A stretch of DNA of 64,000 nt from JBJENW01 sp051880395 (GCA_051880395.1 JBJENW010000108.1:1-64000), one strand, 5' to 3'; shown: positions 8,158 to 16,442, numbered from the stretch's first letter. Notes: generated by a model not told the origin, from the letters alone. Made by a program: numbers and translations.

Positions 8158-8452
8158 ACCGAGAGGTTATATTTTTTGAAAATGAAAAGTATAAATCTTA
8201 CATGCAGAATATCGTTTCGATCACTTTTCATATACTGACAGATCTCAGCCGCATAACCGCAGGATTTATCTGTATAAAAAATATGCGAGACCTTATGCAG
8301 TTCGTAAAATTTGTGATGAATTTTGAATACATTACGTTTTCTTAAGAAACATATTTTAATCTTTTGCAACTGATTATTGGAAACGAGAGGTTAAAATCTG
8401 TTTCGTTTGCACCAGAAAGTTGTGGCCATAGAAAATTCACTGTCTTTCGGTT
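8158..8452. other. AT-rich spacer between palindromic elements A and B
   Basis: About 295 bp separate the two elements. The base composition is AT-rich, unlike the GC-rich elements. Short open frames exist on both strands (for example minus strand about 8150-8369), but none has a convincing ribosome binding site or recognisable domain. At 8380-8400 there is an isolated copy of the element's outer flank, TTGGAAACGAGAGGTTAAAA, with no palindrome attached. Confidence 0.5.
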
Positions 8453-8805
8453 CCAATACACAGTTTCCGGGATTCGGCGGGGAGATTCGCACTGGGGATG
8501 GCTGGTTCAAAAGTGGCTTTGACAGAAATGTTAGTGAGCTCGGGCGGGTAAAATTGCGATGCCTTTGCTGTCTTGCCGTAAGGCGGAAAGGCTGTGCGGA
8601 TTTGTACGCCAGAGAAAGAATCCGCTTTTGAGTCTTACTCTGGCGTACAAATCCGTGCAGACTGTCCGACATACGGAAGACAGCAAAAATAAAGCATCGC
8701 AATTTTGCCCGTCCGAACTCGACTTCATTTCTGTCTAGCCACTTTTGAACCAGCCATCCCCAGTGCAAATCTCCCCGCCGAATCCCGGAAACGTCCGCAT
8801 AGAAA
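8453..8805 (+). repeat. Large palindromic element, copy B
   Basis: The inverted repeat 8463-8792 (330 bp) starts GTTTCCGGGATTCGGCGGGG and ends with its complement. The outer 45 bp of each arm differ completely in sequence from copy A yet still pair with each other. The inner segments, the apical loop and the one-sided bulge (CTTTATTTTTGCTG against CTTTGCTG) are shared with copies A and C. The left flank is TTCCAATACACA and the right flank CGTCCGCATAG, so B faces A tail to tail. Confidence 0.85.
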
Positions 8806-8843
8806 CTAATAGGACAAACAGAAAGTTTGTGTTCAATAAGAAA

Positions 8844-8879
8844 ACCCCCCGCAAGCGGGTAAACCCGCTTGCAGGGGGT
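8844..8879 (-). terminator. Rho-independent terminator of the rnf operon
   Basis: ACCCCCTGCAAGCGGG, a TTTA loop and CCCGCTTGCGGGGGGT form a strong stem on the minus strand. It is followed by TTTTCTTATT and lies 20 bp after the rnfB stop. Confidence 0.9.
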
Positions 8880-8898
8880 ATAAAAAGAAACACTCTGC

Positions 8899-9690
8899 TT
8901 ATAAAATGATCTTTTTCGGACATTTTTCTGCGCAGACACCACATCCGGTACATTTGTCCTGATCGATGTAAGCCACATTGTCCACGACATGAACCGCATC
9001 GTGCTCACAGTTCTTTTCGCACAAATGACAGCCAATACAACCAACGGAACATGCTTTCATGACGTCTTTACCCTTGTCCTTCGAACTGCACTGTACCGCA
9101 TGTTTTGCATCATATGGTACTAATTCGATCAAACCTTTTGGACAGGTTGCCACACATTTTCCGCAGGCTTTACAAGCCTCTTTGTCCACTTTTGCGATAC
9201 CATCCACGATATGAATGGCATCAAACGGGCACGCTTTCACGCAGCTTCCCATTCCTAAACAGCCATAATTACAGGATTTCGGACCACCGTTTGGCACAAA
9301 TGCCATTGCAGAACACTCTTCCACTCCGGTATATGCATAGTCCTGGTTTGCTTTCTCGCAGTTTCCGGCACATTTTACAAATGCAACCATCCGTTTGCTC
9401 TCACCGGCAGATACGCCCATGATCTCGCCAACTTTTTCTCCGACAGCAGCGCCACCGACCGGACACTGATTGACTGGCGCTTCGCCTTTCACGATTGCAG
9501 CAGCCAGACCGGAACATCCGGCATATCCGCAACCACCACAGTTATTTCCCGGGAGTACCTCTAATATTGCTTCTTCTCTCGGATCCACTTCTACTTTTAA
9601 TTTTTCTCCGGCAATACCAAGGAAAAATCCGATCAGTATGCCTGTGCCACCTACGATGACGGCGGCAATGATAATACTTGTAATATCCAT
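8899..9690 (-). CDS. rnfB: Rnf complex subunit B, iron-sulfur protein
   Basis: RnfB is the ferredoxin-interacting iron-sulfur subunit of the membrane-bound ferredoxin:NAD+ oxidoreductase. It has one N-terminal membrane helix (about 5-27), then the Fe-S domain with CGGCGYAGC at 51-59 and its distal Cys. Several four-cysteine motifs follow (CLGMGSCVKACP, CKACGKCVATCP, CIGCHLCEKNC, CTGCGVCAEKCP), enough for multiple 4Fe-4S clusters. The length is 263 residues. An AGGAGGG ribosome binding site precedes the ATG, and rnfA ends 12 bp upstream. It is the last gene of rnfCDGEAB. Confidence 0.97.
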   Translation of the reverse strand: MDITSIIIAAVIVGGTGILIGFFLGIAGEKLKVEVDPREEAILEVLPGNNCGGCGYAGCSGLAAAIVKGEAPVNQCPVGGAAVGEKVGEIMGVSAGESKRMVAFVKCAGNCEKANQDYAYTGVEECSAMAFVPNGGPKSCNYGCLGMGSCVKACPFDAIHIVDGIAKVDKEACKACGKCVATCPKGLIELVPYDAKHAVQCSSKDKGKDVMKACSVGCIGCHLCEKNCEHDAVHVVDNVAYIDQDKCTGCGVCAEKCPKKIIL

Positions 9691-9702
9691 CTGCCTGCCC
9701 TC

Positions 9703-10278
9703 CTAAATGACGCCTGAGAATCCGAAAAATGCAATCGCCATCAAACCTGCTGTTACAAGCACGATCGGTGAACCTTTGAATGCACCCGGTACGTCGTTGT
9801 ATTCAATCTTCTCTCTGATACCTGCCATAATGACAATCGCGATGGTAAAGCCGACTGCTGTCGCAAATCCGTTTACCACGCTCTGTAAAATGTTATAATT
9901 TTTTGTCACATTCTTTAACGCAACACCAAGTACTGCACAGTTTGTCGTGATCAGCGGAAGATACACTCCCAAAGACTGATACAGTGCCGGCATTGACTTT
10001 TTCAAAAACATTTCCACAAACTGCACCAATGCTGCAATAACCAAGATAAAGACGATGGTCTGCAGATATTCAAAGCCCGACGGTGCCAAAATAAATTTGT
10101 AAATCAATCCCGTTACAAAGGAGGACAATGTGATAACGAAAACAATCGCTCCTCCCATACCTGCCGCCGTCTCTACTTTCTTAGAAACACCAAGAAACGG
10201 ACATAAGCCTAAAAACTGGCTCAAAACGACATTATTTACAATAGCGGAACTTACTAAAATAATCAGTAATTCTTTCAT
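9703..10278 (-). CDS. rnfA: Rnf complex subunit A
   Basis: RnfA is a small integral membrane subunit related to NqrE. Six hydrophobic segments are seen across 191 residues, with the conserved N-terminal block NNVVLSQFLGLCPFLGVS and the central ITTNCAVLGVAL. In related complexes the paired RnfA and RnfE cysteines hold an intramembrane iron-sulfur cluster, and Cys residues occur here in both blocks (GLCPF, TNCAV). It lies between rnfE (14 bp) and rnfB (12 bp) in one operon. Confidence 0.96.
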   Translation of the reverse strand: MKELLIILVSSAIVNNVVLSQFLGLCPFLGVSKKVETAAGMGGAIVFVITLSSFVTGLIYKFILAPSGFEYLQTIVFILVIAALVQFVEMFLKKSMPALYQSLGVYLPLITTNCAVLGVALKNVTKNYNILQSVVNGFATAVGFTIAIVIMAGIREKIEYNDVPGAFKGSPIVLVTAGLMAIAFFGFSGVI

Positions 10279-10292
10279 CTTGTCTCATCCCC

Positions 10293-11048
10293 CTATTCTT
10301 TCTTCGCAGCTTCTGTAGCTGCCGGTGCTTTTTCAGATGTGGAAACACGTCCTGTACACATGCTGTTCCCACAACTTAAGCAGTCTCCAGCCAGGCATCC
10401 TTGTGCTGCTGCCATCGGTTTGCCCTTTTTCTCTGCATTCTTTTTGATCTGATTCATAATTGCAACCAAAAAACCTAATACAAAGAACGCACCAGGTGCC
10501 AATACAAAAATCGTGATCGGTGTATATCCAGCTTTTCCAGTTGCTGCATCCGCTAATGGTAAAAGTTGGAATCCGAAAATCTGTCCGGCACCTAAAATCT
10601 CACGAACAATACCAATACAGGTCAGACCAAATGTAAATCCAAGTCCCATACCAATACCATCAAAGATAGATGGAATTACCGGATTCTTAGACGCATAACT
10701 TTCTGCACGACCTAAGATGATACAGTTAACAACGATCAATGGAATATAAATACCCAGTGATGCATACAAAGCTGGCACAAAACCCTGTACCAAGAACTGT
10801 ACAATTGTTACAAACGATGCCACAATAACGATAAATGCCGGCATACGAACTCTATCCGGAATCACTTTCCGGAGCATGGAAATGATCATATTCGACATAA
10901 CCAAAACAACGGTTGTAGAAAGCCCCATACCAAGGCCGTTGATGGCAGAGGTTGTGACTGCCAGTGTCGGACACATACCAAGCATCAGCACAAAGGTAGG
11001 ATTTTCTTTAATAAGACCGTTGTATAATCTCTCTACACATTTATTCAT
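10293..11048 (-). CDS. rnfE: Rnf complex subunit E, with Cys-rich C-terminal tail
   Basis: RnfE is the membrane subunit homologous to RnfA and NqrD. The start at 11048 (MNKCVERLYNGLIKENP, 251 residues) has a GGAGG ribosome binding site and abuts the rnfG stop; a longer frame upstream overlaps rnfG and has no support. Conserved blocks are MLGMCPTLAVTTSA and VNCIILGRAE, each with the Cys expected for the shared intramembrane cluster. Beyond the last helix there is a soluble tail of about 50 residues. It includes CLAGDCLSCGNSMC (spacing C-x4-C-x2-C-x4-C) and then Ala/Lys/Glu-rich sequence. The Cys motif could bind a metal or an extra Fe-S cluster. Confidence 0.95.
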   Translation of the reverse strand: MNKCVERLYNGLIKENPTFVLMLGMCPTLAVTTSAINGLGMGLSTTVVLVMSNMIISMLRKVIPDRVRMPAFIVIVASFVTIVQFLVQGFVPALYASLGIYIPLIVVNCIILGRAESYASKNPVIPSIFDGIGMGLGFTFGLTCIGIVREILGAGQIFGFQLLPLADAATGKAGYTPITIFVLAPGAFFVLGFLVAIMNQIKKNAEKKGKPMAAAQGCLAGDCLSCGNSMCTGRVSTSEKAPAATEAAKKE

Positions 11049-11049
11049 C

Positions 11050-11667
11050 TTAATTACCTCCTGCCAATACATTTCTGAAATAACACATACCAGCATCAAC
11101 ACCATAAGTCATCGCCTTCGATGTGATCGTAGCTCCACTGATCGCCTCGATCGGATCACTTGCAGAAGCGTCTACTTTGCTGACTTCTAAATAACTGTCC
11201 GGCGCAGAAAAGGTATGATCTTTAAACTGATCCATAAAAGCGGATTCTTTCGCTTTCATACCAAGTCCGGCTGTTTCACTGATATCTGTAATGGAATAAC
11301 CATTTAACGTTCCGTCTTCTTTCACACCCATGGAGAAAGAAATGTCTCCGCCATATCCTGCATGACTCGTCACATTTAATACATACCCCAGGATCGTTCC
11401 ACTGGAATCTTTTGCAGCTACCACACTTGTAATGTCATCATCTGCATAACCATTATCTGCTAAAACTTTTTCTGCTTCCTGTGTGTCAATGTCTACATCT
11501 TCAAATGTTTCCGCAGAATCAAAAACAGCTTTGTAAGCTTCTTGTGTCGCTTTTGCATTGGCATCTGCAATCGGCTGTTTTGTCACATTGTATACCAATC
11601 CTAATGCTGTACCGGCAACAAGTGTGATGAGCGTTAGAAGTAGTGCATCTTTTACGACTTTATTCAT
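11050..11667 (-). CDS. rnfG: Rnf complex subunit G, covalent flavoprotein
   Basis: RnfG is the periplasm-facing (here extracytoplasmic) flavoprotein, with FMN attached covalently to a threonine. One N-terminal membrane helix (about 8-28) anchors a soluble FMN-binding domain. The attachment motif is visible as SGATIT in DPIEAISGATITSKA near residue 180. The length is 205 residues. The start ATG overlaps the end of rnfD by 8 bp, which suggests translational coupling, and rnfE starts 1 bp after the stop. Confidence 0.96.
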   Translation of the reverse strand: MNKVVKDALLLTLITLVAGTALGLVYNVTKQPIADANAKATQEAYKAVFDSAETFEDVDIDTQEAEKVLADNGYADDDITSVVAAKDSSGTILGYVLNVTSHAGYGGDISFSMGVKEDGTLNGYSITDISETAGLGMKAKESAFMDQFKDHTFSAPDSYLEVSKVDASASDPIEAISGATITSKAMTYGVDAGMCYFRNVLAGGN

Positions 11668-12601
11668 TCTTCTTTCCCTCCTTTACAACACCGAATGCCC
11701 TCGGTACCGTCCATCTTTCAATCAGCGGAACTAACAGGTTGCTGAAGATGATCGCATAGGAAACACCCTCTGCAGAAGCTCCGAAGATACGGAAAATACC
11801 GGTCAGCAAGCCTAAAATAATACCATAAACAATCTTTCCTGTCGGTGTAATTGGCGATGTCACATAATCCGTTGCCATAAAGAATGCTCCAAGGAGCAGT
11901 CCACCACCACAGATTTCCTGCGTTACATAGGTCCAGTCAAATCCATGACCACCAAATAACAGAATGAAAATGACAAATGTCACGATATATGTACCTGGGA
12001 TTCTCAGATCAATGACTCCCATTATGATCAAAAAGATAGCTCCGATCAGTATTGCGATTGCTGATGTTTCACCAATTGTTCCTGCCGTACGACCGATCAA
12101 CATATCCATCGCATTGTAGGAACCGCCGCCCTTAATAACAGCCAGCGGCGTCGCCTCTGTGACACCATCGTATGTAAAGCTTGTCATCGTTCCGGTAAAG
12201 GAGATCAACAAAAAACAACGAGCAGCCAATGCCGGGTTCATAAAGTTCTGTCCCAATCCGCCAAACAACATTTTTACAATGATGATCGCAAATACACTAC
12301 CGATCATCGCCTGCCACCAAGGCAGTGTATGTGGTAAGTTTAAGGCCAAAAGCAAACCTGTGACAGCGGCACTTAAATCGCCGATCGTACTCTTTTTATG
12401 CATCAATTTCTCATAAATCCATTCTGATGCAACACAGGTCGCCATACAGACCAAAATTAAAATCAGTGCTTTTACTCCAAAATTATACACTCCAAAACAG
12501 GTGGTCGGCAGTAAACCGATCAGAACATAAAGCATGATCCTGCTTGTGGAATCTTTCGCACGCACGTGTGGTGATGATGATACATGAAACAAATCACTCA
12601 C
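11660..12601 (-). CDS. rnfD: Rnf complex subunit D, membrane flavoprotein
   Basis: RnfD is the large membrane flavoprotein subunit (NqrB homologue). The best start is a GTG at 12601, giving MSDLFHVSSSPHVRAKDSTS, the usual family N-terminus. It has an AGAGGTG ribosome binding site 6 bp ahead; a GTG three codons earlier sits inside that site. The protein has about 313 residues and 8-10 hydrophobic segments. The FMN-attachment region is represented by TEATPLA, where many homologues have GATPL. It follows rnfC by about 40 bp. Confidence 0.95.
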   Translation of the reverse strand: MSDLFHVSSSPHVRAKDSTSRIMLYVLIGLLPTTCFGVYNFGVKALILILVCMATCVASEWIYEKLMHKKSTIGDLSAAVTGLLLALNLPHTLPWWQAMIGSVFAIIIVKMLFGGLGQNFMNPALAARCFLLISFTGTMTSFTYDGVTEATPLAVIKGGGSYNAMDMLIGRTAGTIGETSAIAILIGAIFLIIMGVIDLRIPGTYIVTFVIFILLFGGHGFDWTYVTQEICGGGLLLGAFFMATDYVTSPITPTGKIVYGIILGLLTGIFRIFGASAEGVSYAIIFSNLLVPLIERWTVPRAFGVVKEGKKNE

Positions 12602-12641
12602 AATGTTCACCTCTTTCTACTGTTCTTTCTACAAGTCTTTT

Positions 12642-13964
12642 TTAATTTTTCTTTCTCTTTTCTGCCAAGATCAGTTTCTTTTCCGTCTTGATCGACTGTG
12701 CTAACTGCCGTCTTGCCGGACAAATAAAGCTGCAGCTTCCGCATTCAATACATTCTAGGCCATGCCATTTTTCAAACTGATCCGCCTGTTTATTTTCAGA
12801 AAAATCAGCCAAACGAGAAGGCACAAGCTGCTCCGGACATGCTTCCACACAGCGTCCACAGTTGATACAAGCCGTTGTCTCATATGCTGCTACCTCATCT
12901 TTTGTCATGGCAAGTAGTGCAGACGTTGTCTTTGTTGTTGGGACTTCTAAACCAAACATCGAAAATCCCATCATCGGGCCTCCGGCAATAATTTTTTCCG
13001 GCTGCTCCTTAAACCCACCGGCAGCGTCTAATAACTCCTGAAAACTGGTTCCGATATTAAAATAAAAGTTTCCTGGATTTTCTACCGCATTTCCTGTTAC
13101 GGTAAAGATTCGGTGCATCACCGGCTGCCCTAACATAACCGCATTGTAAATAGAGATCATCGTCTCCACATTATCAACGATACAGCCCGCATCTGCCGGC
13201 AGCATTTTCGAATTGATCGAACGTTTTGTTGTCGCATAGATTAACTGACGTTCTCCACCCTGCGGATATTTTGTCCGAAGCGGTACCACTTCAATGCGTG
13301 GCTCATCTTTTGTCAATTCTGTCAGCTTCTCGATACAATCTTTTTTGTTGTCCTCGATACCAAGAAGACCTTTTGCATGATCAAACAGTTTCAGAACAAT
13401 TTTCATACCTGCAATCAATTTTTCCGGATTTTCAATCATACGACGATAATCGGATGTCAGATATGGCTCACATTCTGCGCAGTTTGCAATAATGTAATCA
13501 ATTTTTTCCGGTTCTTTTGGTGAGAGTTTCACATGTGTCGGGAATCCGGCACCTCCCATTCCGACGACACCGGCTTCTTTGATTCGGTTAACAATTTCTT
13601 CTTTGGATAATGCATCCAGATTTTCTGCCGGATGATACTCCACTTCGTTAAATTCTCCATCGCTTTCGATCACGATAGATGTTACCATGTCGCCTACTGC
13701 AACACGTCTCGGTTCAATCGCCTTTACTGTTCCCGATACGGAAGAATAAATCGGCGCGGATACAAATCCACCGGCTTCGGCAATTTTCTGTCCTTTTAAA
13801 ACCGTGTCTCCTACTGCCACAATCGGCTTTGCCGGCGCACCTATGTGCTGTGAAACCGGATAAACAAGTTCGCCTTTGGGCAATACTTCCTGGACAGGTT
13901 TATCTTTGGATAAATCTTTACCGTCATAGGGATGGACTCCACCTTTAAAAGTACTTAAACCCAT
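12642..13964 (-). CDS. rnfC: Rnf complex subunit C, NADH-site iron-sulfur flavoprotein
   Basis: RnfC is the peripheral subunit that contacts NAD(H). The 440-residue protein starts with a lipoyl-like barrel (about 38-90, HIGAPAKPIVAVGDTVLKGQ). It continues with the FMN/NADH-binding fold shared with NuoF (GMGGAGFPTHVKL; IANCAECEPYLTSDYRRMIE) and an SLBB-type segment. It ends with two 4Fe-4S motifs, CINCGRCVEACP and CIECGSCSFICP. It is the first gene of the operon, and a likely extended -10 promoter lies about 136 bp upstream. Confidence 0.96.
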   Translation of the reverse strand: MGLSTFKGGVHPYDGKDLSKDKPVQEVLPKGELVYPVSQHIGAPAKPIVAVGDTVLKGQKIAEAGGFVSAPIYSSVSGTVKAIEPRRVAVGDMVTSIVIESDGEFNEVEYHPAENLDALSKEEIVNRIKEAGVVGMGGAGFPTHVKLSPKEPEKIDYIIANCAECEPYLTSDYRRMIENPEKLIAGMKIVLKLFDHAKGLLGIEDNKKDCIEKLTELTKDEPRIEVVPLRTKYPQGGERQLIYATTKRSINSKMLPADAGCIVDNVETMISIYNAVMLGQPVMHRIFTVTGNAVENPGNFYFNIGTSFQELLDAAGGFKEQPEKIIAGGPMMGFSMFGLEVPTTKTTSALLAMTKDEVAAYETTACINCGRCVEACPEQLVPSRLADFSENKQADQFEKWHGLECIECGSCSFICPARRQLAQSIKTEKKLILAEKRKKN

Positions 13965-14099
13965 ATTCTGTGCCCCACTTTCTGTAATAAAATTATAGTT
14001 CTCTGCATATGTATATCGGTTATTATGCGAAAACCTTTACGCCTGAATTCTCCAATATTGTTTTCTTCCAAGCGCTCAAACTGTGCGTTTGATATAGCT

Positions 14100-14108
14100 A
14101 TTATAACA
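14100..14108 (-). promoter_or_regulatory. Extended -10 promoter of the rnf operon
   Basis: On the minus strand TGTTATAAT is an extended -10 with a perfect TATAAT at 14100-14105. The -35 region is weak. The transcription start would be near 14093. Confidence 0.5.
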
Positions 14109-14203
14109 CAAAAAGCCATAAAATCAGTACTTTTTTCTTATCACATTGTTTTTTTTTTAATACTTTTTGACAAAAAATATCTTAACCTGCTAAGATACAT
14201 TGC

Positions 14204-14233
14204 TTGTTTTCTAAAAAGATTTTGTGGTATACT
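14204..14233 (+). promoter_or_regulatory. Promoter of the exonuclease gene
   Basis: TTGTTT (14204-14209) and TATACT (14228-14233, preceded by TGG) are 18 bp apart. A second candidate upstream is TTGACA (14167-14172) with TAAGAT (14191-14196). Either would transcribe the long hairpin leader. Confidence 0.5.
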
Positions 14234-14250
14234 AGAGTACAGCAAGATGC

Positions 14251-14455
14251 ACTCTCAAAGCTCTTTATCCTTGATTTTGAGAGTTCATACATAATGTTTT
14301 CTCGGAATCTCTTTGTGCTTGATTTTGTGAGATGATTTTTTGTCAGATGTGCACAAATTTATGAGGCGTACGTGGAGCGTACGTTGATTAAATTTGTGTG
14401 CATCTGACGGAAAATCATCCGCAAAAGCGGGCGCAAGGGAGATTCCGAGAGAACA
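14251..14455 (+). repeat. Long hairpin leader upstream of the exonuclease gene
   Basis: Two nested structures lie between the promoter and the ribosome binding site. A small hairpin pairs ACTCTCAAA (14251-14259) with TTTTGAGAGT (14276-14285). A much larger palindrome spans 14295-14455 (161 bp). In it TCTCGGAATCTC pairs with GAGATTCCGAGA, then GATGATTTT with AAAATCATC, then GTCAGATG and CACAAATTTA with their complements. At the tip GCGTACGT occurs twice. It is not the same sequence as the 7.8-kb and 25-kb palindromes. It would put the ribosome binding site right at the stem base and could control translation. Confidence 0.75.
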
Positions 14456-14477
14456 TCAAAAAAGGAGGAGGCTTTTT

Positions 14478-15623
14478 ATGCAAATCTGGCAAACAGAAAC
14501 AAAATTGACAACGAAAGATTTGGAATATCTCACTTTTTTCCCAGAAAATGCGACTTTTTTTGACATCGAAACCACTGGTTTTTCTGCCGGACATGCCATC
14601 TGTTATCTGATCGGATGCGCATCCCGAAAAGAAAATCGTCTATTGATCACGCAGTTTTTTGCGGATCAGATAATTGATGAGCAGAATGTTTTAGAAGCAT
14701 TTCTGGCATATATCGCTGATTTCCAAATATTGATCTCTTTTAATGGAACCGGATTTGATCTCCCGTTTTTACAAAAACGCTGTGAAATGCTATCGCTCCC
14801 GGTGGATTTTACAAATTTCCAGCAGACGGATATTTTTAAAGAAGTATCCGCGCTCAAAGAAGTCTTTTGTCTTCCAAATTACAAACAAAAAGCCATTGAA
14901 GCATTTCTTGGAATCATGCGCGAAGATCAATATAACGGCGGAGAACTGATCAACCAATATTTTTCCTATGAGAAAACACAAGATTCCAAACTGCTTTCCC
15001 TTTTAAAACTGCACAATTACGAGGATGTTCTTGGAATGACCAAGCTGCTTCCCATTTTTTCTTATATTTCCTTTTTTCAGGGGAATTTTCACATTGCATC
15101 GCTTGAAAAGAACACGTTTACGGATTATGCAGGCGAGAAAAAGGAAGAAATGCTGTTTTCACTCACCTGTGATCTGACCTTTCCAAAACGCCTCACCTGT
15201 CGTAAAGATGGAATTCATATGGTTTTTTCCAAAAATATTGTACAATTCTCTGTCCCAATTTATTCAGGAGAATTGAAATTTTTCTATCAGAATTACAAAG
15301 ACTACTATTATCTTCCAAAGGAAGATATGGCCATTCACAAGAGTGTTGCGTTTTATGTCGATAAAAATTATCGAACACAAGCGAAGGCTGCCACTTGCTA
15401 CAGCAAAAAGACCGGTTGTTTTTTGCCACAGTTTGATGACGTGATCTCGCCCTATTTTAAACTTGAATATAATGACACACACTCTTATTTTGAATGCACG
15501 CGTGAATTCTATGAATCGGATGACGATGTCAAACGCTATTGCATGCATATTCTCCATCATTTTCTCGAAAAAAAGAAGCAATCAAAAACCTCAAAAAAGA
15601 CAAAAAAGCCGATTGTCGGATAA
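14478..15623 (+). CDS. RNase H-like 3'-5' exonuclease domain protein (YprB family)
   Basis: This 381-residue protein belongs to the ribonuclease H-like exonuclease superfamily (DEDD nucleases), as in Bacillus YprB. Metal-binding motifs are FFDIETTGF (Asp29, Glu31), SFNGTGFDLPFL (third Asp) and HNYEDVLGM (last Asp). The first 200 residues form the nuclease; the rest has no domain I recognise. The start at 14478 follows AAAGGAGGAGG directly. The reading frame is open further upstream to 14394, but that part lies in the hairpin stem. The stop codon is inside the shared terminator. Its substrate in this organism is not known. Confidence 0.85.
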   Translation: MQIWQTETKLTTKDLEYLTFFPENATFFDIETTGFSAGHAICYLIGCASRKENRLLITQFFADQIIDEQNVLEAFLAYIADFQILISFNGTGFDLPFLQKRCEMLSLPVDFTNFQQTDIFKEVSALKEVFCLPNYKQKAIEAFLGIMREDQYNGGELINQYFSYEKTQDSKLLSLLKLHNYEDVLGMTKLLPIFSYISFFQGNFHIASLEKNTFTDYAGEKKEEMLFSLTCDLTFPKRLTCRKDGIHMVFSKNIVQFSVPIYSGELKFFYQNYKDYYYLPKEDMAIHKSVAFYVDKNYRTQAKAATCYSKKTGCFLPQFDDVISPYFKLEYNDTHSYFECTREFYESDDDVKRYCMHILHHFLEKKKQSKTSKKTKKPIVG

Positions 15624-15647
15624 CTTTCCGACAATCGGCTTTTTTTA
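15602..15647. terminator. Bidirectional terminator between exonuclease gene and cheR
   Basis: AAAAAGCCGATTGTCGG and CCGACAATCGGCTTTTTTT form a perfect stem. A-runs and T-runs on each side allow termination in both directions. It overlaps the end of the plus-strand gene and the last codons and stop of cheR. Confidence 0.92.
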
Positions 15648-16421
15648 TATTTTTTCAAAAAAGAAAGACTGTTTCCTTGCATAATTCAACTCTTTATAAT
15701 TTATGATCTGCTCTGTGCTACCGATGAAAAGAATTCCTCCCGGTTTCAAAGCTTCATTGAATTTGCGATAAATCTCTTCTTTTGCTTCTTCTGTAAAGTA
15801 AATCAATACATTCCGGCATACAATCAGATTGCAGCCTTGCGGGTACGGATCTTTTAACAAATTATGTTCTTTAAAATCCACACGCGACTTAATCTCATTT
15901 GAAATTTGATAAGAAGGTCCTACTTTTGTAAAATACTTCTTTTTCAAATCCTCTGGCACAGCTGCGATACTTTTCTCATTGTACAGACCTACACGTGCTT
16001 TTTCCAGCACTTGCTTATCAATATCCGTTGCAGTGATTCGAATCTGATTCAACGGCATAAACCGTGATAATGCCATCACCAGTGAATATGGTTCATCTCC
16101 TGTTGAACAGGCAGCACTCCAAATCTTCAGGTTTTTGCCAAATTTCTGAATCAGTTCCGGGAATACCTGCTGTTCCAAAAGTTTCCATTGTTCCGGATTT
16201 CGATAAAACTCCGAAACATTGATCGTAAGAAAATTGACAAACTGATCAAACTTTTGTTTGTCTTTTTTGATCATCTGCACATACGCATCGTAAGAATTTG
16301 CACCATTTTTTGTAAGCAGCGTATCAATTCGCCGACGCATCTGTTTCTCCTTATAAGAATTCAGATCAATTTTCGTCAATGCGAATACATCTTTTTTGAA
16401 TTTTTCATACCCTTCAAACAT
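15645..16421 (-). CDS. cheR: Chemotaxis methyltransferase CheR
   Basis: CheR methylates glutamates on chemoreceptors using S-adenosylmethionine, setting adaptation in chemotaxis. The 258-residue protein has the N-terminal helical CheR domain (about 1-75, with MRRRIDTLL and TINVSEFYRNPEQW). The SAM-binding domain follows, with IWSAACSTGDEPYSLVM, the central NLIVCRNVLIYF and a C-terminal GGILFIGSTE. It lies 21 bp after the ispH-S1 fusion gene on the same strand, which is an unusual partner. A GAGGGG ribosome binding site is present. No other che genes are adjacent, apart from the separate cheY-like gene at 22478. Confidence 0.95.
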   Translation of the reverse strand: MFEGYEKFKKDVFALTKIDLNSYKEKQMRRRIDTLLTKNGANSYDAYVQMIKKDKQKFDQFVNFLTINVSEFYRNPEQWKLLEQQVFPELIQKFGKNLKIWSAACSTGDEPYSLVMALSRFMPLNQIRITATDIDKQVLEKARVGLYNEKSIAAVPEDLKKKYFTKVGPSYQISNEIKSRVDFKEHNLLKDPYPQGCNLIVCRNVLIYFTEEAKEEIYRKFNEALKPGGILFIGSTEQIINYKELNYARKQSFFFEKI

Positions 16422-16442
16422 ATTGATCCCCTCACAGACTTT

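Larger units (their letters stand above)
13965..14250. other. Divergent promoter region between rnfC and the exonuclease gene
   Basis: This gap holds the rnf leader of about 130 nt, the rnf promoter and two candidate plus-strand promoters. No gene is supported here: the open frame at 14025-14294 is low-complexity and lacks a ribosome binding site. Confidence 0.6.

Noticed and set aside
7980..8369. A 129-residue minus-strand frame ending inside element A
   Set aside because: The first part has a somewhat protein-like composition, but there is no ribosome binding site, the rest is repeat arm, and I recognise no family. I list the segment as an unexplained spacer instead.
8391..9044. Long minus-strand open frame across palindromic element B and the end of rnfB
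   Set aside because: It is an open frame created by the palindrome and the complement of rnfB. It has no ribosome binding site, no domain, and its sequence mirrors the arms of the repeat.
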